Below are positions 7,210-15,994 of a stretch of DNA of 64,000 nt, piece after piece. The notes below the pieces were generated by a model, which saw only the letters and a program-made list of their open reading frames with translations, did no database searches and was not told the origin of the DNA. Made by a program: the position numbers and the translations under genes. The stretch lies in NCBI RefSeq assembly GCF_000959365.1, contig NZ_CP009556.1, forward strand, positions 2,604,001-2,668,000. The letters run 5' to 3'. Each line of letters starts with the position of its first letter. The stretch's first letter is position 1. This DNA comes from Burkholderia oklahomensis C6786. GTDB lineage: Bacteria > Pseudomonadota > Gammaproteobacteria > Burkholderiales > Burkholderiaceae.

Positions 7210-9408
7210 TCACGGCGTCCAGCGATACATCAGCAGCTTCGCGCGCGCGTCGTCCTCGACGAGCACGACATACTCGCCGCCCGGACGCAGGAACGCGCTG
7301 ATCCCGAGAGCGGCATCGACCCAGCCGCTCGTGCCGCCGACGTCGGCGCCCGGCGTCATGTAGCCGACGAGCGCGCCGGTGCGCGCGTCGTAGACGTCGA
7401 TCTTCGCGGTGTACAGCTCCGCGACGAACATGTAATTGCCCGCGACCGCAAAGCCGACCGTCGTGCGCTGCGGATTCGCGCTCATATCCCACGGCAGCAT
7501 GATCGCGTAGCGCAGCTCGGGCGCGCCCGAGCGCCAGTTGTCGTAGCGGGCGAGCACGCGCCCCTGCTCCTTCCAGTGCGCCGGATCGTACGGCAGCGCC
7601 GGCGTGAAGCCCGCGACGTACATCGTGTCGGTGTCCGGCTGGTACGACACGCGCGCGATCCGGTTGAACGGCGCCGGCATCGCGAACATCTGCGCGCTCG
7701 CGTAGTCGTAGATCGGGTTGCCGTGCGCGTCGAAGCCCTGGAACGGCAGCCGGCGGATGCCGCTCACGAGCGAGCCGAGCCACACGTCGCCCGCCGAATC
7801 GACCCACCAGAAGCCGTTCTGCATCGTGTTGCCGGTCGACGGATTCGCGACGATCTCGCTCGCGTCGACCTTGCCGTCGCCGTTCGCGTCGCGCCACATC
7901 CATTCGCCGTACGCCGGCTGCCCGACAGGCCAGGCGCCGGGAACCGGATTCTGCGACAACAGGCCGGCCGGAATCGCGATCTGTCCTTGCGTCGCCGTAT
8001 CGAAGCGATAGATGCTCAGATAGTGGGAATACATGTCGATCGCATACAGCAGCCGTCGGCCGCCGACTCGCCTCAGCATCGGCTCGCCGCGCACGCCCTT
8101 CGGCAGATGGAACGCAGGGTCGTCGGGGAAGCCGAAGCGATCGAGCGTGAACGCCGCGTAGCGCCAGTCCTGGCCGGGCGGCTTCGTGTAGTCGATCGCG
8201 AAACGCTTCGAGCCGGTGAACACCTGGCTCGGCTCGTCGGGATCGATCGAGCCGCCGTCGACGAACAGGAGTCCGTAGAGTCGCCAGTTCAGCGCCCGGC
8301 TCGCATAGACGTAGCTCTCGAGCACCGCGCCTTCGCCCGTCAGCGTCGAGCCCGGCGCGCGCGGCCCGAGGCCGTTCTGCGATACGTAAAGATTGCCGCC
8401 GCGGTCGAAGCCGATGCCCGTCGGTCCGTTGAAGCGCCAGTCGCCGGGCGCGCCCTTGACGGCGTGGAAAATCCCGGAGCGTGTGCCGAGGATGCTCGAC
8501 AGCACCGGCATGGCGGCCGGCTTCGCATAGACATAGATCTGCTGCGAAGGTCCGCTGTCGGCGATCAGCAACTGCCCCGACGGCGAAATCGCGAGATCGG
8601 CAGGCAGCACGCCCTGCGGCAGCGCGGCCAGCGACGGCAGCGCGACGCCCGACGCCGCGTAATGCGTGATCGCGCGGCCGGCCGCCGCGGCATAGCCTTC
8701 GATCACCCACAGCGAGCCGTCCGCGTCGATGGCGATGCGGCCCGGCTGGTTCGCCCGCCAACTGCGTAGCTGGCGCATCGTGTTCGCGTCGTAGACGACG
8801 ATCAGGTTCGACGCGGTGTTCGAGACGTACAGTTCCTTGTCGGTCGCCGCGATGCCGCGCACGCTGCCGTCGACGCCCGTCGGCGACACGTTCACGCGCA
8901 AGAAGCTGTTCTTCGTCGGATTCCAGCTGTTGCCGATGCCGCTCGCGAACGGCGCGCCGATCTTGATGCTCGAAAGCGGACGGCGCGTGACGCCGTACCA
9001 CGTCTGCCCGTTCGGCGGATAGTCGGCGCCGACGAGCAAGCCGTTTTCGTTGCCGATCGACATCGCCGCATACAGATAGGTGCCGTTGACCGCGATCGCG
9101 TCGCCGCCCTTGCTGCCCCAGCCGTGGGTCCACCCGGCCACCGCGATGCGATCGCCGCCGCGGTATGCGCTGACCTCCGCGCCGCTCTCGTCCCACGGCG
9201 CGTTCGCGTAGACGGTGCCGTCCGCCGCGACCGCGATCGCCTCGATGTCCTGCTGCACCCATTTGCCGTCGCCGAAGCCGAACGTGTTGCCGATCCACGA
9301 CGTCGTGTAAGTGAGCTGGGTCTGTGCGCCGGCATCCGCCGGCCGGAGCAACAGCGGCCATACGGTTAGCATCGCCAACAGCGCGTTCAGCATGCGGGTC
9401 GATTTCAT
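7210..9408 (-). CDS. Secreted beta-propeller (NHL-like) protein of unknown function
   Basis: A 732-residue protein with a clear signal peptide (MKSTRMLNALLAMLTVWPLL, cleavage likely after AGA around residue 27). The mature part repeats blades of the kind D-A-D-G-S-L-W-V-I-E-G, PADLAISPSGQLLIADSG and PTGIGFDRGGNLYVSQNG, typical of NHL/SMP-30-like propellers, and then long Trp/Tyr-rich segments. No catalytic motif is recognisable. The protein contains very few cysteines. It should be periplasmic or extracellular. It stands alone, with an AT-rich upstream region. Function cannot be assigned. Confidence 0.8.
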   Translation of the reverse strand: MKSTRMLNALLAMLTVWPLLLRPADAGAQTQLTYTTSWIGNTFGFGDGKWVQQDIEAIAVAADGTVYANAPWDESGAEVSAYRGGDRIAVAGWTHGWGSKGGDAIAVNGTYLYAAMSIGNENGLLVGADYPPNGQTWYGVTRRPLSSIKIGAPFASGIGNSWNPTKNSFLRVNVSPTGVDGSVRGIAATDKELYVSNTASNLIVVYDANTMRQLRSWRANQPGRIAIDADGSLWVIEGYAAAAGRAITHYAASGVALPSLAALPQGVLPADLAISPSGQLLIADSGPSQQIYVYAKPAAMPVLSSILGTRSGIFHAVKGAPGDWRFNGPTGIGFDRGGNLYVSQNGLGPRAPGSTLTGEGAVLESYVYASRALNWRLYGLLFVDGGSIDPDEPSQVFTGSKRFAIDYTKPPGQDWRYAAFTLDRFGFPDDPAFHLPKGVRGEPMLRRVGGRRLLYAIDMYSHYLSIYRFDTATQGQIAIPAGLLSQNPVPGAWPVGQPAYGEWMWRDANGDGKVDASEIVANPSTGNTMQNGFWWVDSAGDVWLGSLVSGIRRLPFQGFDAHGNPIYDYASAQMFAMPAPFNRIARVSYQPDTDTMYVAGFTPALPYDPAHWKEQGRVLARYDNWRSGAPELRYAIMLPWDMSANPQRTTVGFAVAGNYMFVAELYTAKIDVYDARTGALVGYMTPGADVGGTSGWVDAALGISAFLRPGGEYVVLVEDDARAKLLMYRWTP

Positions 9409-9881
9409 GCATCGCTCCTTGGCTGCGTGGGGGCAGCTCCGAACGCAAACCTAGCCGCTTGAAATGCAGTTGGCGAGAATTAAAAAAATCGAAAATAAAT
9501 AGATATTTCAAAGAGACGCATTTCGCCTCCGAAGCATTTATCGGCTCCGATTTCCAATACTTTAGCGTCGATTGTTCAAGCCTTCGATTCGACATCTCGG
9601 CCGCTTGACGCTCGGCCTTGCGCCATCCGGCCGCCCGACCGCGATCGCCCGTCATCGATCATTCGATTGCCAGACACGAACCTTTCAATCATTCCATTTC
9701 GCGCCATTCAAATAGGGATCGCCCGGCTTTCCGGCGTTCAGCGTTTTGCCATTCGGCCGTCATATATCGGGATTCGATCGCGCCGGTTCGTGATGCGGCG
9801 ATGCATCCAGCCGCGATCGATCGTCGATCCGCGGCACTGCTGCGTCCGCATCGCGCGGGCCGCCGCGACGCCGCCGAGCCG
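9409..9881. other. Gene-free gap with AT-rich upstream region of the propeller gene
   Basis: The 473-bp gap lies upstream of the minus-strand propeller gene. Bases 9478-9560 are markedly AT-rich and the likely promoter region. GGAGC lies just upstream of the start at 9408. The rest (9600-9881) shows no convincing ORF, hairpin with T-run, or repeat. Confidence 0.5.
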
Positions 9882-10466
9882 TCACGCCAACGGCCGCACG
9901 CCGATCAGCCAGCCGTGCAGCACGAGCATGAACAGCGCCCACGCGACGAGGCCCACGCCGATCGCGACGCCGTCGCGCGTAAGCGATCCGGCCGGATAGC
10001 GGATGCCGTCGCGCCGATCGCGCGCACGCGACACGATGAAGTCGACGAACGCCCACACGAAGAACGCGGCGAACAGCAGCTCCGCGTGCAGCGTTCCGTT
10101 CGCGAGCAGATGCGCGATCGCCCACGCCATCACGCCCGCGAGCATCGGATGGCCGACGAGCGCCTTGATCCGCGTGCCCGGCACGTAGGCGGCCGCGATC
10201 AGCACGAACGCGATTGCCGTCAGGAGCCCCGTCAGATGCCGGACGCCGATCGGCGGAGACCACAGCGCCGCCGTGTCCGCGCGCGCGAGCCCGTAGCCCC
10301 AGACGATCAGCACGAAGCCGACCACCGACGCGAGCGCAAACAAGCCCTTCCATCGCTGCTCGCCGAGCCTCGCGATCTGCGCGGCGCGCCAATCGCCCGC
10401 GACCATCCGAATCGAATGCGTACCCAGGAAGATCAACATACCGAGAATCAGGACGAACATGAGCAT
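9882..10466 (-). CDS. NnrU-family membrane protein
   Basis: A 194-residue integral membrane protein with about five hydrophobic segments. It matches the NnrU pattern: FLGTHSIRMVAGDWRAAQ near the start, AYVPGTRIKALVGHPMLAG in the middle, and a C-terminal helix ending GWLIGVRPLA. NnrU proteins are linked with nitrite/nitric oxide metabolism in some bacteria, but their biochemical role is not established. No denitrification genes lie beside it here. The start is ATG 10466 or ATG 10460, both behind GGAGAC. Confidence 0.85.
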   Translation of the reverse strand: MLMFVLILGMLIFLGTHSIRMVAGDWRAAQIARLGEQRWKGLFALASVVGFVLIVWGYGLARADTAALWSPPIGVRHLTGLLTAIAFVLIAAAYVPGTRIKALVGHPMLAGVMAWAIAHLLANGTLHAELLFAAFFVWAFVDFIVSRARDRRDGIRYPAGSLTRDGVAIGVGLVAWALFMLVLHGWLIGVRPLA

Positions 10467-10506
10467 GTCTCCAGGTGGGGAAATCTTGTTGTCGGCCGGA
10501 TCGGCA

Positions 10507-10528
10507 TACGATGCCGCCTGGCATCGTA
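10507..10528. promoter_or_regulatory. 9-bp inverted repeat upstream of the NnrU-like gene
   Basis: TACGATGCC (10507-10515) and GGCATCGTA (10520-10528) form perfect arms around GCCT, 41 bp upstream of the NnrU-like start. It could be an operator or a 5'-leader hairpin. No cognate regulator is recognisable. The remainder of the gap 10467-10947 shows nothing else except the TfoX hairpin. Confidence 0.35.
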
Positions 10529-10923
10529 CACCTCGCGTCGAGCGCATCGGCTGCGCCGGCGTTTCTCTTCTCCGCGATGCGAGTACCGCTTGCTTCGCGA
10601 CTCTTCGTGACTCTTCGCGACTGCATGCAGGTTCGGCGATGTGCTCGTACGGCTCGCGCGTCGATGCAATCGGGCGATGCGCTGGCATCGGGATGCATCC
10701 GGGATCGCAAATACCGCCGACGCCCGCACCGGCTTCGACACGCGCCTACTCCCGCCGACGAGCAAATCAAGCACCCGCCCCTATCGGCCCGCGCGCTCGC
10801 GCCGAAGCGCGTGGCACGCGGCCATGCGCAATCACGTCGTCGTGTTGACCTCCGCCTGCGCCTTCCGCTTCGCCGACACACCATCGCGCACACCGTACAC
10901 CACTGCGAATGCCGACGGGCACC

Positions 10924-10948
10924 GCGCGGCTGCGGCATGCAGCCGCGC
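10924..10948 (-). terminator. Hairpin abutting the TfoX-N gene stop
   Basis: GCGCGGCTGC and GCAGCCGCGC are perfect 10-bp arms around GGCAT, starting at the stop codon of the minus-strand gene. No T-run follows. Its position makes a terminator or 3'-protecting hairpin likely. Confidence 0.45.
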
Positions 10949-11313
10949 TACTTCCGCTTCGCGCGGCCCGCGCCCGCGCCCGCGCGAACGGCCGCGCGAT
11001 ACGCGTCGCGGCACCAGTCGCGCAACGTACCGACGTCTTCGAGCACGTCGGCGGGCGTCTCATAATAGCCGCCGACGACGACCGTTCGCGTGCGCCCCGG
11101 ATACGAGAACGGCTGCATGCCGGCGCGCTCGAACGCCGTGCGATTGTCGTCGTCGACGCGCAGGAACAGCGATCCTTCGTGAACGAATCCGAACAGCACG
11201 CCGTCGAGCCTGAGCGATGCGCCGCTGAAGAAGCGCGCGACGCCGATCGGCCCGAGTCCCGCGAGCTGCTCGGCAAGTTCGTACGCGCGCAGCTTCTCCG
11301 CTTTCCAGTTCAT
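10948..11313 (-). CDS. TfoX N-terminal domain protein
   Basis: A 121-residue protein made only of a TfoX/Sxy N-terminal-type domain: VARFFSGASLRLDGVLFGFV, then GSLFLRVDDDNRTAFERAG and PFSYPGRTRTVVVGGYYETP. In full-length TfoX this region takes part in competence control; stand-alone copies are common and of unknown function. The start is set at ATG 11313 (MNWKAEK), because the 11 residues before it do not resemble the family. It has a basic tail (AGRAKRK). Confidence 0.75.
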   Translation of the reverse strand: MNWKAEKLRAYELAEQLAGLGPIGVARFFSGASLRLDGVLFGFVHEGSLFLRVDDDNRTAFERAGMQPFSYPGRTRTVVVGGYYETPADVLEDVGTLRDWCRDAYRAAVRAGAGAGRAKRK

Positions 11314-11422
11314 CGGATGCCGCCTCGCCGCGCCGCGCACGAACACACGCCCGCAGCCGCGCCGCCGCGGACATGCGGCAACGCGGCCGTCATCGCAGGA
11401 GACGTTCGAATCGGCAAGCGCA

Positions 11423-12874
11423 TCAACGCGCGGCGGCGATCACGTCGGCCACCGCGGCCGTCAGCTTCTTCGCGTACGGCACGTGCAGGAACTCGTTCGG
11501 CCCGTGCGCGTTCGACTTCGGGCCGAGCACCCCGCACACCATGAATTGCGCGGCCGGGAAGCCTTCCTGCAGCACGTTCATCAACGGGATCGTGCCGCCC
11601 AGGCCCATGTATGCGCAGTCGGCGCCGAAGTGCCGGCGCGACGCGTCGTCGAGCGCCGAGCCGAGCCACGGCGCGACGTCCGGTGCGTTCCAGCCGGTCG
11701 CCGCGCCTGCATCCGGCTTGAACGTGACCTTCGCGTTGTACGGCGGATCGAGTTCGAGCAGCGCCTTCAGTTGCTGGACCGCCTGCGCGGCGTCGACGAG
11801 CGGCGGCAGCCGCAGCGACAGCTTGAACGCGGTGCGCGGCCGCAGCACGTTGCCCGCGTTCTCGAGCGCGGGCAGCCCTTGCGCGCCCGTGACGGACAGC
11901 GACGGCCGCCACGTCGAATTGAGGAGCGCCTCGCGCGGATCGGTCGTCGTCGGCAACACCGGCTTGCCGTCCTGCCCGCACGCCCACGGCAGCCCCTTCC
12001 ACACGGTGTCGCCGAGAATCGACGCGGCCGCGTCGGTCTCGCGCAAGCGGCTCGCCGGCACGTCGCAGTGGAACGACGACGGCAGCAGATTGCCGGTCCC
12101 CGCATCCTCGAGCCGCTCGAAGAGCTGCCGCATCACGCGGAAGCTCGATGGCGCGATCCCGCCGTACACGCCCGAATGCACGCCCTCCTCGAGCACCTCG
12201 ACCTGAAGGTCGCCCGACACGAGCCCGCGCAGCGACGTCGTGAGCCAAAGCTGATCGTAATTGCCCGCGCCCGAATCGAGGCACACGACAAGGCTCACGT
12301 CGCCGAGCCGCGCGCTGAGCGCGTCGACGTACGGCAGCAGGTCGTAGCTGCCCGATTCCTCGCAGGTCTCGATGAGGCCGACGCAACGCGGCCGCCCGAT
12401 GCCTTGCGCGTCGAGCGCGCCGAGCGCCGCGAGGCTCGCGTAGATCGCGTAGCCGTCGTCCGCGCCGCCGCGGCCGTACAGCTTGCCGCCCTCGAACTTG
12501 GGCGTCCACGGGCCGAGGTCGGCGCGCCAGCCGTCGAATTCGGGCTGCTTGTCGAGATGGCCGTACAGCAGGATCGTGTCGGTGCTGTCCGGGCGCGTTG
12601 CGGGCGTCTCGAAGAAGATCACCGGCGTGCGGCCGGCGAGCCGCACGATCTCGACCTTCAGGCCCTCGACCGGCTGCCGCTCGGCCCATTGCGCTGCGTC
12701 GACGACGACGCGCTCGATATAGCCGTGCTTCGCCCAGTCGGGGTCGAACGCGGGGCTTTTCGCGGGCACCGCGATGTAGTCGGTCAACGCATGCAGGATC
12801 TCGTCGTTCCATTTGCGTTCGATGAAATCGGCGAGGCGTTCGTGGTCGATGATGGGAGCGGGAGCGGTGGTCAT
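11423..12874 (-). CDS. M20-family metallopeptidase (dipeptidase-like)
   Basis: A 483-residue cytosolic peptidase without signal peptide. Metal-site signatures of M20 are present: LLYGHLDKQP (His and Asp ligands), GRGGADDGYAIYASL (bridging Asp region) and ETCEESGSYDL (catalytic Glu). A dimerisation domain lies in the second half, and a late MGLGGTIPLMN segment fits the closing catalytic domain. M20 members of this length cleave dipeptides or remove amino-acid caps; the specific substrate cannot be told. The gene stands alone, convergent with nothing nearby. Confidence 0.85.
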   Translation of the reverse strand: MTTAPAPIIDHERLADFIERKWNDEILHALTDYIAVPAKSPAFDPDWAKHGYIERVVVDAAQWAERQPVEGLKVEIVRLAGRTPVIFFETPATRPDSTDTILLYGHLDKQPEFDGWRADLGPWTPKFEGGKLYGRGGADDGYAIYASLAALGALDAQGIGRPRCVGLIETCEESGSYDLLPYVDALSARLGDVSLVVCLDSGAGNYDQLWLTTSLRGLVSGDLQVEVLEEGVHSGVYGGIAPSSFRVMRQLFERLEDAGTGNLLPSSFHCDVPASRLRETDAAASILGDTVWKGLPWACGQDGKPVLPTTTDPREALLNSTWRPSLSVTGAQGLPALENAGNVLRPRTAFKLSLRLPPLVDAAQAVQQLKALLELDPPYNAKVTFKPDAGAATGWNAPDVAPWLGSALDDASRRHFGADCAYMGLGGTIPLMNVLQEGFPAAQFMVCGVLGPKSNAHGPNEFLHVPYAKKLTAAVADVIAAAR

Positions 12875-13225
12875 GGCGCTGAACAGGCGAACTGTCTGAC
12901 GGAAGTGGAGTGGCGATGATAGCGCCGATGCGGGCGGTTACGCACGCGTCGAAAAGGCGATGTGCGTTGTGCGATGCAACTCGTTGCTTCGTTTCTCCGC
13001 GCCGGTCGAGGGGCCAATCATGCGGACGAAAGCGAGATCGACATCGAGGTCGAATCGAACCGCCGTCCGGCGCGTTTGTCGGTGTCGATCGCATATCGAC
13101 ATCGCACGCCGAATGCCACGGCTCGGCTTGCGTCGCGCGATCGCCGCCGAGCCGAATCGGGCCGCGCCGGCCGCCGTCGCGGCGGCGCCTTCTCGACCGC
13201 CGGGCCGCTCGCGCGCCGACGCTCG
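12875..13225. other. Gene-free gap upstream of the M20 peptidase
   Basis: The 351-bp gap between the stop of the minus-strand GlxA-type regulator and the start of the minus-strand peptidase contains no supported gene, strong hairpin or repeat. It should hold the peptidase promoter, but no clear -35/-10 pair is visible. Confidence 0.5.
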
Positions 13226-14182
13226 CTAACGCGCATCGAAGCTGCGGCGATACGCGGCCGGACTCGTCGCCGCGATCCGTCTGAAATGCCGGCGCAGCGA
13301 CTCCTCCGAGCCGAATCCCGCGAGCGCGGCGACGCGCGAGACGGGCAGCGCGGGATCGCGCTCGATCATCTCCTTCGCGAGCCCGACCCGCTCGCGGATC
13401 AGCCACTCGTACGGGCCGAGCCCCGTCGAATCCCGGAACTGCCGCTGCAGCGTACGCGGGCTCATCGCGGCGCGCGCGGCGAGCGTCGCGAGCGTGTGCG
13501 GCCGCGCAGCATGCGCGCGCATCCAGTCGATCAGTTTTGCGAGCCGATCGCCGCCGACGCTCGGCAGCGGCCGCGGCACGAACTGCGCCTGGCCGCCGTC
13601 GCGATGCGGCGGCAGCACGAGCCGCTGCGCGACGCGATTCGCGATCGCACTGCCGTGATCGCGGCGCACGAGATGCATCAGCATGTCGAGACCCGCCGCC
13701 GAGCCCGCCGACGTGACGATCTGCCCTTCGTCGGCGTAGAGCGCATCGGGATTCACGCGCAGCGACGGATAGCGCGCCTGCAGGCGCGCCGCGTAGCGCC
13801 AGTGCGTCGTGACGGTCGCGCCGTCGAGCACGCCCGCCGCGGCGAGCACGAACACGCCCGAGCAGATCGAGCAGAGCCGCGCGCCGCGCCGGCGGGCCGC
13901 GCGGATTTTCCTCAACAGCGGCTCGGGCGGTGTCTCGTCCGGATCGCGCCAGCCGGGAATCACGATCGTGTCCGCGCGATCCATCAGCGCGAGCCGATAC
14001 GGCGCTTCGACCCTGATGCCGCCCGCCGCGCGCACGGGCCCCGGCTCGCTCGCGCAAACCGCGAAGCGATACCAGTCGACACCGAGCTCGGGCCGCGGCA
14101 GCGCGAACAGTTCGACGACGCAGCCGAATTCGAAAGTGCAGAGCCGGTCGTACGCAAGCGCGACGACGAGATGATTGAGCAT
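13226..14182 (-). CDS. GlxA/FtrA-type AraC-family regulator
   Basis: A 318-residue regulator with an N-terminal DJ-1/glutamine-amidotransferase-like domain (residues ~1-180; ARLCSICSGVFVLAAAGVL carries the Cys-containing nucleophile-elbow region) and a C-terminal AraC HTH pair (residues ~215-318; HTLATLAARAAMSPRTLQR and PVSRVAALAGFGSEESLRRH). It is divergent from a rhodanese gene 111 bp away, an arrangement typical of FtrA-type regulators, so the rhodanese is its likely target. The ligand is unknown. Confidence 0.9.
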   Translation of the reverse strand: MLNHLVVALAYDRLCTFEFGCVVELFALPRPELGVDWYRFAVCASEPGPVRAAGGIRVEAPYRLALMDRADTIVIPGWRDPDETPPEPLLRKIRAARRRGARLCSICSGVFVLAAAGVLDGATVTTHWRYAARLQARYPSLRVNPDALYADEGQIVTSAGSAAGLDMLMHLVRRDHGSAIANRVAQRLVLPPHRDGGQAQFVPRPLPSVGGDRLAKLIDWMRAHAARPHTLATLAARAAMSPRTLQRQFRDSTGLGPYEWLIRERVGLAKEMIERDPALPVSRVAALAGFGSEESLRRHFRRIAATSPAAYRRSFDAR

Positions 14183-14292
14183 GGCGCGATGTTACCGGAA
14201 GTTGTCGATCGCGCCACTGTCGCGCCGCGCGTGCGATCCGGATACTGAGCGCTCGTTCGCAACCGCCCCATCCGACACGAGGAGAACCGGGC

Positions 14293-14694
14293 ATGTCCCA
14301 CGTCACCAAGATTCCCGCCGCCGACAGCGCCGCCGCCGTCGCGCACTTCGCCGCATCGCTCGGCTTCGAGACCGATTGCTGGGACGTCCACGACGCGCTC
14401 GCGTCCGGCGCGCCCGATTTCGTGCTGCTGGACGTGCGCGATCCCGAGCGCTACGCGGCCGGACACGTGCCCGGCGCGCTCAATCTGCCGCACCGAAAGA
14501 TCATTGAAAGCAAGGTGTCCGAATTTGCGCGAGACACGTGCTTCGTCGTCTACTGCGCGGGTCCGCACTGCAACGGTGCGGCGCGCGCGGCGCTCAGGCT
14601 CGCGCGTCTCGGGCGACCGGTGAAGCTGATGCTGGGCGGCATGACGGGCTGGCTCGACGAAGGATTCGCGCTCGCGTCCGGCAACGGCGCGTAA
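14293..14694 (+). CDS. Single-domain rhodanese-like sulfurtransferase
   Basis: A 133-residue protein with one rhodanese fold: FVLLDVRDPERYAAGHVPGALNLPH is the CH2A-type region and VVYCAGPHCNGAARAA carries the active-site Cys loop. The GGMTGWLDEGF end is the usual C-terminal motif. It should carry a persulfide on the loop Cys and transfer sulfur to an unknown acceptor. The start at ATG 14293 follows GAGGAGAACCGGGC. It is divergent from the GlxA/FtrA-type regulator, which probably controls it. Confidence 0.9.
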   Translation: MSHVTKIPAADSAAAVAHFAASLGFETDCWDVHDALASGAPDFVLLDVRDPERYAAGHVPGALNLPHRKIIESKVSEFARDTCFVVYCAGPHCNGAARAALRLARLGRPVKLMLGGMTGWLDEGFALASGNGA

Positions 14695-14830
14695 CGCAGC
14701 GCAAGGCGCCGATCGATCGGTTACGAAACCGCAACAATTCGTTGTCAGCACAACAACCGGAAAAGCGCGACAATCAGTCCCATCGCACGTGCGGCGTCAA
14801 GTCGCACCGCAGCACGGATGGAGAAGCATC

Positions 14831-15133
14831 ATGCAGATGGAAATTCTGATCCAGGTTGTCGGCTCGGTCGTCGCGGTCGCGCTCTACTTTCTTCCGGCGA
14901 TCGTCGCCGATCGCCGCCGCCGTCGCGACAAGCTCACGATCGCGCTGTTCAACGCGCTGTTCGCCTGGACGGGAATCGGCTGGCTGTTGACGCTCTACTG
15001 GGCGCTGCAGCCGAACGCGGCCGAAGATTTCGCCGGCGAAGTGCGGCTCAAGCGCCGCGCGCTCAGCATGAAAACGTTCTCGACGGGTCTCGTCGAACGT
15101 GTGCAGCGGCGGATCGCCGCCCAGGAACGCTAG
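14831..15133 (+). CDS. Superinfection-immunity (Imm) family small membrane protein
   Basis: A 100-residue protein with two hydrophobic helices (ILIQVVGSVVAVALYFLPAI and ALFNALFAWTGIGWLLTLYW) separated by a short basic loop ADRRRRRDKL. This matches the T4 Imm-like superinfection-immunity domain. In phage T4 Imm blocks DNA entry of superinfecting phage; chromosomal relatives are common and mostly untested. The start is ATG 14831 behind GGAGAAGC; the upstream in-frame ATG lacks a site. No phage genes are near. Confidence 0.75.
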   Translation: MQMEILIQVVGSVVAVALYFLPAIVADRRRRRDKLTIALFNALFAWTGIGWLLTLYWALQPNAAEDFAGEVRLKRRALSMKTFSTGLVERVQRRIAAQER

Positions 15134-15340
15134 ACGGAGAAGCAAGGCACGCGCTGAACCTGCGCGCGCCCGCATCGCTTCCCGTGCTTTCCCATGCCGT
15201 GCCGATCGACGTGAGCGGCACCGTGCCCCTTCCACGCAAACGGCAATGCCGCGCGCCCGTTCGGGCCGCGGCGCATCGCCCGGCGGTCACGCATCCGCCG
15301 GCTTCCTGACAAATTCTTTACGTCGCGGCGCGCTCCCGCA

Positions 15341-15610
15341 TCACGCCTGCATGCCGCCGCGCACCGAGAGCGAGCGCATCCGCGCGAGCCCGGCCGAAAT
15401 CGTCCGCGGCTCGAGCACGACGGCGTCATTCGGAAACATCTCCTGGCGAAACTCGCCGTGCTCGTCGAACCATTGGCAGATCACCCACTCGCCCGTGTCG
15501 AACACGACCGGGCCGGCATACGTCACCGTCATGCGTGGGCCGCCCGTCTTGAGCGTCACGACATCGCCGATCCGAAATGAGGGGGTATGCGTATCACGGT
15601 AAGTCGTCAT
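15341..15610 (-). CDS. YodC-like (DUF2158) small protein
   Basis: An 89-residue protein with the DUF2158 pattern: FRIGDVVTLKTGGPRMTV, then GEWVICQWFDEHGEFRQEMFP. The family is small, cytosolic and uncharacterised. The start ATG 15610 is followed by Thr-Thr-Tyr, as expected. The upstream leader contains a 7-bp hairpin at 15650-15666. It is convergent with the Imm-like gene. Confidence 0.85.
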   Translation of the reverse strand: MTTYRDTHTPSFRIGDVVTLKTGGPRMTVTYAGPVVFDTGEWVICQWFDEHGEFRQEMFPNDAVVLEPRTISAGLARMRSLSVRGGMQA

Positions 15611-15649
15611 GGTGGCCTTTTCTCGGAAATGATTTATTTATTCATTTTT

Positions 15650-15666
15650 CCGGATCTTCGATCCGG
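15650..15666. promoter_or_regulatory. Perfect hairpin in the leader of the YodC-like gene
   Basis: CCGGATC and GATCCGG are separated by TTC, 40-56 bp upstream of the YodC-like start, in an otherwise AT-rich region (15620-15760). It is not followed by a T-run in the direction of that gene. A leader structure or regulator site is possible. Confidence 0.35.
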
Positions 15667-15877
15667 CTATTTCTTCATCCCCGGAGATTAGCAATCGACG
15701 GAATAACCGGCAAGTCGCCATTAAAATTTTTTCCCGATTCGGGTTAATAAGTCGCAGCATCGTTACGGCCCTTTGGCCGCTCCGGCGGCGTGCCGGCGCG
15801 GCCACCTAAGAGGCGTTCGGCGCGGTTTCATTTACGACACGCCAATCGCCGCCGTTCTAAATCGACGCACCGATACG

Positions 15878-15891
15878 TGGAAACGTTTCCA
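15878..15891. promoter_or_regulatory. 14-bp palindrome resembling a LacI-family operator
   Basis: TGGAAACGTTTCCA is a perfect 14-bp palindrome with a central CG, the form typical of LacI/GalR-family operators. It lies between the end of the RpiR gene and the YodC-like gene, about 270 bp upstream of the latter. No LacI-type regulator is in the window. The remaining gap 15611-15994 has an AT-rich stretch but no supported gene. Confidence 0.4.
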
Positions 15892-15994
15892 ATCGTGGCG
15901 CGAATTGATTTTCAAATTCGCCGTGAGAAATTGGCAGCGCCTGAATATCGCCGGATGAAAGATTTTCGCAGTCCGCGCGGATGCGGCGCTGCGT

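Noticed and set aside
9478..9500. Terminator at the A/T-run
   Set aside because: No GC-rich hairpin precedes the run on either strand; it is better seen as promoter-region AT content.
14831..15610. Prophage remnant
   Set aside because: The Imm-like and YodC-like small genes have no integrase, capsid genes or att repeats nearby.
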